Part shown: positions 7,621-11,395 of the stretch, in pieces
Layout: the number at the start of each line of letters is the position of its first letter
Numbering within the stretch: position 1 is the first letter of the stretch
Assembly: GCA_016784425.1 (NCBI GenBank)
Contig: JADHUQ010000063.1
Location: 1-11,395, forward strand
Reading direction: 5' to 3'
DNA: 11,395 bases
From: Candidatus Delongbacteria bacterium
GTDB lineage: Bacteria > CAIWAD01 > BS150m-G50
Made by a program: the position numbers and the translations under genes
The notes under the pieces: generated by a model
Databases searched by the model: none
Told to the model about the DNA's origin: nothing
What the model saw: the letters and a program-made list of their open reading frames with translations, nothing else

Positions 7621-7647
7621 CAAACCCGTCTGACGATTGTCACACCT

Positions 7648-7720
7648 GCCCGGGTAGCTCAGTGGATAGAGCAGTGGTTTCCTAAACCATTGGTCGGAGG
7701 TTCGATTCCTCTCTCGGGTA
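7648..7720 (+). tRNA. tRNA-Arg, anticodon CCT (reads AGG)
   Basis: A complete 73-base cloverleaf folds by hand. The acceptor stem is GCCCGGG with CTCGGGT (two G-T pairs), the D-stem GCTC/GAGC, the anticodon stem GTGGT/ACCAT with loop TTCCTAA placing CCT at 7681-7683, the variable loop TGGTC, and the T-stem GGAGG/CCTCT with loop TTCGATT. The discriminator base is A at 7720. The 3' CCA is not encoded (TTTT follows), so it must be added after transcription. Anticodon CCT decodes the rare arginine codon AGG. Confidence 0.95.
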
Positions 7721-7752
7721 TTTTCTAAAACGAGCTTCACTGTCAAAGCTCA

Positions 7753-7779
7753 GACGACCAGCAGTCAGTCCGGGTCGTC
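7753..7779 (+). terminator. Hairpin downstream of tRNA-Arg, possible weak terminator
   Basis: A perfect 7-bp stem GACGACC/GGTCGTC with a 13-base loop is followed by ACTATTTGTT, which is T-rich but not a clean U-tract. A second small hairpin (GAGCTT/AAGCTC, 7732-7751) precedes it. These could end or process the tRNA transcript, or sit in the leader of the next gene. Confidence 0.35.
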
Positions 7780-7807
7780 ACTATTTGTTCACCCGCCCGG
7801 AGCCCCC

Positions 7808-8947
7808 ATGTATCAGTATCAGAAATCCTCCCGCTATTTCGCCCTGGTGGCGCACGGTGTCGAGGAGGTTGGTGCGGCTGAACTGGAGGAACTGGGCGCC
7901 AGTGACACAAAAACCGATTATCGCGGTGTGCATTTCAACGCCGACCGTGAGAGTCTCTACCGTATTGTTTACCAGACCCGCATCTGTACCCGCATTCTGG
8001 CGCCGCTATTGACCTTCGATTGCCACAGCACCCGTTATCTCTACAAGACCGCCCGGGCAATGGAGTGGAACGAATTCATGTCCCAGCATCAGACCTTCGC
8101 CGTGTTCTCCACAGTATCGCACAGTATCATTCGCCACTCCAAGTATGCCGCCCTGGTTCTCAAGGATGCCATCGTCGATTATTTCCGTGATGACACCGGC
8201 ACCCGCCCCAGTGTCGATACGATTAATCCGGATCTCTGGTTTAACCTGCACATCCAGCATGATCGTGCCGTCATCAGTCTGGCTGTGTCAGGGAGCTCCC
8301 TGCACCGGCGTGGTTACCGGGTGGAAGCTGGCGAGGCGCCCATGCAGGAGACAGTTGCCGCTACCATAATCCGTCTGAGCGGCTGGAGCGGAGAGACACC
8401 CCTCTACGACCCGATGTGCGGCTCTGGTACCCTCCTTTGTGAAGCGCTGATGCATTACCGGCAAATGCCTGCAGGTGTTCTGCGTGACCACTTTGGTTTT
8501 CGTCACCTTCCCGATTTTGATCGCACACTCTGGCGCTCAGTCCGTGAGACAGCACGGCAGCAGTTGCGACCACTACCGGCGGACCTGATACGTGGCAGCG
8601 ATATCTCGCCAACAGCTGTCAAACAAGCGTCTCGCAACGCCAGACAGCTGGAGCAGGGCGAACGCATCGACTTCCGGCAGAGTGACTTTCGCCGTCTCCC
8701 CGATCTGGAGAACTGTACAATTGTCTGTAATCCCCCTTATGGATTGCGTCTGCAACAGGGGGAGGATATCGCCGGACTTTACCGTGACCTGGGTGATTTT
8801 CTCAAACAGCATTGCCTCGGCAGCACTGCCCTGATCTACTTCGGTAAGAGAGAACTGCTCAAGAGCCTCGGCCTGAAACCAAGCTGGAAACGGCCACTGG
8901 TCAGCGGTTCGCTGGATGGACGGCTGGCGAAATATGAATTATACTGA
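7808..8947 (+). CDS. rlmL: THUMP-domain 23S rRNA guanine-N2 methyltransferase, RlmL-type
   Basis: This SAM-dependent methyltransferase is likely to methylate a guanine of 23S rRNA (G2445 in Escherichia for RlmL). Its 379 residues align along their length with the N-terminal half of the fused enterobacterial RlmKL protein. The N-terminal part begins FALVAHGVEEVGAAEL (11-26) and continues into a THUMP domain at about 50-160, with KYAALVLKDAIVDYF at 112-126. The Rossmann methyltransferase domain has motif I DPMCGSGTLL at 201-210, an acidic motif SDISPTAV at 264-271, and the catalytic NPPYG at 308-312, typical of N-methyltransferases acting on exocyclic amines. The RlmK half is absent, and no start of it follows within the window. 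GGAG lies five bases before the ATG. The gene may be read through from the tRNA or from an unseen promoter. The exact target base is inferred from homology. Confidence 0.88.
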   Translation: MYQYQKSSRYFALVAHGVEEVGAAELEELGASDTKTDYRGVHFNADRESLYRIVYQTRICTRILAPLLTFDCHSTRYLYKTARAMEWNEFMSQHQTFAVFSTVSHSIIRHSKYAALVLKDAIVDYFRDDTGTRPSVDTINPDLWFNLHIQHDRAVISLAVSGSSLHRRGYRVEAGEAPMQETVAATIIRLSGWSGETPLYDPMCGSGTLLCEALMHYRQMPAGVLRDHFGFRHLPDFDRTLWRSVRETARQQLRPLPADLIRGSDISPTAVKQASRNARQLEQGERIDFRQSDFRRLPDLENCTIVCNPPYGLRLQQGEDIAGLYRDLGDFLKQHCLGSTALIYFGKRELLKSLGLKPSWKRPLVSGSLDGRLAKYELY

Positions 8948-8985
8948 CGTCTCACAGTTAGTCTGTTATTGAAAGTCCTTGAACT

Positions 8986-9483
8986 ATGACCGCCTTGCAC
9001 CACACTGACCATTTACAGATCGCCCGCAGGGTCAACTTCTCCTTTGTCATCCCGGATCGCCTGGCCGGCATGGGAATGCCCTCCAGTGGCTATACCCCTG
9101 AGATTATCCTTTTTCTGAAGGAGTGTCGTATTCAGACAGTCGTCAATCTCTCCGGACGGGATGACGGTCTCGCTGATCACTTCCAACTGTTGCGGGAGGA
9201 TGTCAGTGATTTCAGTACCCCGGCGCCTGAACAGATCGATCGGGTCTGGGAGGCCTGGCTTCAGCTACCGCTGGATAAAGCCATGGTGGTACACTGTGAA
9301 GCCGGTATCGGTCGTGCCGGGACTACTCTGGCCTGCCTGATCGGTCGCCAGTTGCACCTGCCTGGTGCTGCTGCCATAGAATTTGTCCGCGCTATCCGTT
9401 ATGGCAGCGTGGAAACACGTTCACAAGAGACCTTTATCGAGAATTACCTCCTGGATCGTTGCCAGCAGACCTCTGGCAAATGA
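8986..9483 (+). CDS. DUSP23-like dual-specificity protein phosphatase
   Basis: This 165-residue protein belongs to the cysteine-based phosphatases, which remove phosphate through a phospho-cysteine intermediate. The P-loop is HCEAGIGRAGT at 103-113, with nucleophile C104 and R110 (CX5R). The likely general acid is D75 in SDFSTPAPEQID, placed as in the small atypical DUSP23/VH1-like group, whose members also share the opening VIPDRLAGMGMP (21-32), VVNLS at 52-56 and the YGSVET segment near 139-144. It is a single catalytic domain with no signal peptide or membrane segment, so cytoplasmic. Substrate is unknown: phosphotyrosine, phosphoserine, RNA 5' ends or small phosphates are all possible for this superfamily. 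It sits 38 bases after rlmL with no clear Shine-Dalgarno, and 69 bases before the PLP-enzyme gene. The family is better known in eukaryotes, but bacterial members exist. Confidence 0.85.
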   Translation: MTALHHTDHLQIARRVNFSFVIPDRLAGMGMPSSGYTPEIILFLKECRIQTVVNLSGRDDGLADHFQLLREDVSDFSTPAPEQIDRVWEAWLQLPLDKAMVVHCEAGIGRAGTTLACLIGRQLHLPGAAAIEFVRAIRYGSVETRSQETFIENYLLDRCQQTSGK

Positions 9484-9552
9484 CTCCGATTCAGTCCTGT
9501 TCCGAGCGGCGTAGCAACACGGCGGTCGTTTATTGCAGTGTACAGGTGAAAC

Positions 9553-10725
9553 ATGCGTCTTCTTCCTACTACCCTGGCAAATCGTGGACTCGATCGTCCC
9601 CGGTTGCTCCTCGATGAACACCAGGCCCGCCGTAATATTGCCTTCATGGCTGAAAAGGCTGCTGCTGCGGGTGTGCGCTTTCGTCCCCATTTCAAAACCC
9701 ACCAGTCGGCGATCATCGGCAACTGGTTTCGGGATCAAGGGATTACCGCTCTAACTGTTTCCTCGCTGGAGATGGCCGCCTGGTTCGCCCAACAGGGCTG
9801 GCTTGATATCACTGTGGCATTTCCGCTGAACCTGAGGCAACTTGCCCTGGTTGAACAGCTGTCTGGAAAGCTGCAGCTGGGGTTGCTGGTAGATTGCAGT
9901 CATACTGTCTCACAACTCTCAACCTTGACAGCTGCTGATATCAGGGTCTGGATCGAAATTGACACCGGTTACCAGCGGAGTGGGATTCTGGTGGAGCGGG
10001 TGGATCAGGTCAAGCGGTTGCTTCACCAGATAACAAACAGCCCCCGGTTGCGTTTCGCCGGCCTGCTGACACATTCCGGGCAGACGTATCACGCCGACAG
10101 TTCCAGCTCAGTTGTGGAAAGGTATAATCATACAGTCAGGCAGCTGAAGGCGTGCAGACAAGAGCTGGGACTCACAGCCGCAGGCTGTCCCCTCTCGGTT
10201 GGTGACACACCGGGTTGTACCCTGGCGCCTGATTTAAAGGACGTTGAAGAGATCCGCCCCGGCAATTTCGTTTTCTACGACCTGATGCAGGAACGACTGG
10301 GTGTCTGCCGGGTGGAGGAGATAGCTCTGGTGGTTGCCTGCCCGGTAGTTGCGGTTTATCCTGAGCAACAGCGCTTGGTGATCTATGGCGGCGCTGCCCA
10401 TTTCGGCCGGGAATCACTTCGCGGAATCGACGGGGAACCTGTCTTCGGGTATGTCGGGCTGACGGACGCCAACGGTACACTCCATCTTAACCGCCAGACT
10501 CCACTGGTTACCCTTTCCCAGGAGCACGGATTGATCAACGACCTGGATGGAAGCCTGGTCAACAGCGTTAAACCGGGAGATCTCCTGCTGCTCTTTCCGG
10601 TTCACGCCTGTCTCACAGCTGATCTGTATCCTGTGTATCACACCTTAACCGGGGAAACTGTTCGGCGGCGACGCTCAAATGATAGTGCTGTTCAAACGAA
10701 CATCTGCGAGGAGGAAAGTATATGA
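9553..10725 (+). CDS. D-serine dehydratase / D-threonine aldolase-like PLP enzyme (fold type III)
   Basis: This 390-residue protein has an alanine-racemase-like TIM barrel (about 15-255) and a C-terminal beta domain (about 270-375), the layout of eukaryotic-type D-serine dehydratase and D-threonine aldolase. RPHFKTH at 44-50 contains the PLP lysine K48. EIDTGYQRSGI near 136-146, THSGQTY near 174-180, SVGDTPGC near 216-223 and RPGNFVFYD near 235-243 are barrel motifs for this group. H351 and C353 in PVHACLT match the His-Cys pair that binds zinc in D-serine dehydratase. It probably cleaves or deaminates a D-amino acid with a beta-hydroxyl; which one cannot be told from sequence. AGGTGA lies close (3 bases) to the ATG at 9553. 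The stop overlaps the HD gene by ATGA, so the two are co-translated. Confidence 0.85.
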   Translation: MRLLPTTLANRGLDRPRLLLDEHQARRNIAFMAEKAAAAGVRFRPHFKTHQSAIIGNWFRDQGITALTVSSLEMAAWFAQQGWLDITVAFPLNLRQLALVEQLSGKLQLGLLVDCSHTVSQLSTLTAADIRVWIEIDTGYQRSGILVERVDQVKRLLHQITNSPRLRFAGLLTHSGQTYHADSSSSVVERYNHTVRQLKACRQELGLTAAGCPLSVGDTPGCTLAPDLKDVEEIRPGNFVFYDLMQERLGVCRVEEIALVVACPVVAVYPEQQRLVIYGGAAHFGRESLRGIDGEPVFGYVGLTDANGTLHLNRQTPLVTLSQEHGLINDLDGSLVNSVKPGDLLLLFPVHACLTADLYPVYHTLTGETVRRRRSNDSAVQTNICEEESI

Positions 10726-11273
10726 ACCGCGATCAAGCGCTGGCACTCCTGAAGGAGTTTACCGGCAAGGAATCTTTACTGAAGCATGCGCTGGCCGTTG
10801 AAGCCGCTATGCGGGCTTATGCCCGCAAGTATGGTGAGGATGAGGAGGAGTGGGGAATCTGCGGGTTGCTCCACGACTTCGACTACGAACGCTGGCCTGA
10901 CAACCACCCGGCCGCCGGTGATTCGATACTGCAGGAGCGTGGTGTTCCGGAACCGATCCGGCTGGCTATCCAGGGACACTCGGATGCTACCGGTGTTCCC
11001 CGTGATACAAAAATGGCGCGTGCCCTCTACGCGGTCGATGAATTGACCGGCTTTCTGGTAGCGGTCACTCTGGTTCGCCCCGATCGCTCCCTGGGCACAG
11101 TGAAGCTGAAATCGGTCCGCAAGAAGATGAAGGATCGCCATTTTGCCGCCGCTGTCAACCGGGAGGAGATGGAGCGGGGGGCTGCGGAGCTGGAAATCGA
11201 GTTTGCTGAACATGTAGAAACCGTGCGTCTGGCGATGTGCGGGGTGGCTGCCGCCCTCGGTTTGAACGGCTGA
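10722..11273 (+). CDS. HD-domain metal-dependent hydrolase (HDIG type), function unknown
   Basis: This 183-residue soluble protein is a single HD domain. Likely metal ligands are H22 in LLKHALAVE, H51-D52 in LLHDFDYERWPD, H86 in IQGHSD and D106 in YAVDELTG, the spacing expected for a compact HD phosphohydrolase. A charged C-terminal helical part (about 125-170) follows. The protein resembles a widespread small family of conserved HD proteins whose substrate I do not know; nucleotides or other phosphoesters are plausible. The ATG overlaps the stop of the PLP-enzyme gene (ATGA), and a strong AGGAGG lies about eight bases upstream, so both are made from one message. No partner domain (GGDEF, EAL, RelA) is attached. 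No intrinsic terminator with a T-tract is seen in the 122 bases after it. Confidence 0.85.
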   Translation: MNRDQALALLKEFTGKESLLKHALAVEAAMRAYARKYGEDEEEWGICGLLHDFDYERWPDNHPAAGDSILQERGVPEPIRLAIQGHSDATGVPRDTKMARALYAVDELTGFLVAVTLVRPDRSLGTVKLKSVRKKMKDRHFAAAVNREEMERGAAELEIEFAEHVETVRLAMCGVAAALGLNG

Positions 11274-11344
11274 AAACCCCCACCCGACGACTGAGACACC
11301 AGGTTTGGACAGCTCCAACCGGGGCTGACACAGAATCACTTGCA

Positions 11345-11380
11345 TTGACGGGGAAATCCTCTTTCTTAATAAACTATTAT
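11345..11380 (+). promoter_or_regulatory. AT-rich promoter-like stretch at the right edge
   Basis: TTGACG (11345-11350) resembles a -35 box and is followed by an AT-rich run. TAATAA sits at a 16-base spacing but matches the -10 only 3/6, while the better TATTAT (11375-11380) is 24 bases away, too far. It may drive a gene beyond the window. The rest of 11274-11344 holds only a small bulged hairpin (11302-11320). Confidence 0.25.
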
Positions 11381-11395
11381 ATCCGAAATGACGGG

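Noticed and set aside
7732..7751. Small hairpin GAGCTT/AAGCTC just after the tRNA as an intrinsic terminator
   Set aside because: The stem has only six pairs and is followed by AGACGACC rather than a T-tract.
11302..11320. Bulged hairpin GGTTTGGA/TCCAACC as terminator of the HD gene
   Set aside because: It has a bulge and is followed by GGGGCTGAC, without any T-run.
10776..11345. Open frame of 189 codons on the minus strand opposite the HD-domain gene
   Set aside because: It overlaps a gene with clear HD motifs, the predicted protein is low in recognisable structure, and no ribosome site fits.
1..11395. CRISPR arrays, insertion sequences, phage or toxin-antitoxin genes
   Set aside because: No regular direct repeats, transposase or integrase motifs, or small paired genes were seen on either strand.

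Overview
The window reads as chromosomal DNA of a Gram-negative bacterium, most likely a proteobacterium. It is moderately GC-rich, and genes are packed on the + strand with 1-4 base overlaps. The rRNA methyltransferase closely resembles the N-terminal half of gammaproteobacterial RlmL. MurF, type II MurB and parts of FtsZ and FtsA carry motifs I associate more with deltaproteobacteria or Gram-positives than with Escherichia. I therefore leave the class open. The lineage statement is inference from remembered family motifs, not from a search.

Region 1 (2-7471) is a compact division and cell-wall (dcw-type) operon: murF (5' end outside the window), ftsW, murB, ftsQ, ftsA-1, ftsA-2, ftsZ. Every junction from murF to ftsA-2 overlaps by 1 or 4 bases; only ftsZ has a short gap (17 bases) and its own strong Shine-Dalgarno. 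A textbook intrinsic terminator at 7512-7548 closes the operon. Compared with the usual order (murF-mraY-murD-ftsW-murG-murC-murB-ddl-ftsQ-ftsA-ftsZ-lpxC), this cluster lacks mraY, murD, murG, murC, ddl and lpxC, and it has two different FtsA-family genes in tandem. FtsA-1 has an intact actin-type ATP site. FtsA-2 has lost the glycine-rich phosphate-2 loop but keeps a membrane-targeting C-terminal helix. This is the most interesting part of the window: either a rearranged dcw operon or a second, reduced division module built around a pair of FtsA proteins.

Region 2 (7593-7800) holds a likely sigma-70 promoter, a tRNA-Arg with anticodon CCT (no encoded CCA) and hairpins downstream of it.

Region 3 (7808-11273) holds a THUMP/RlmL-type 23S rRNA methyltransferase, a DUSP23-like dual-specificity phosphatase, a D-serine dehydratase/D-threonine aldolase-like PLP enzyme, and an HD-domain hydrolase translationally coupled to it. 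The last 122 bases are non-coding, with an AT-rich, promoter-like stretch near the edge.

In the division operon, MurF and MurB would act on the cytoplasmic peptidoglycan precursor and FtsW would polymerise glycan at the septum. FtsQ would recruit the late divisome, FtsA-1 and FtsA-2 would tether FtsZ to the membrane, and FtsZ would form the ring. The downstream genes look like unrelated housekeeping or small-molecule functions.
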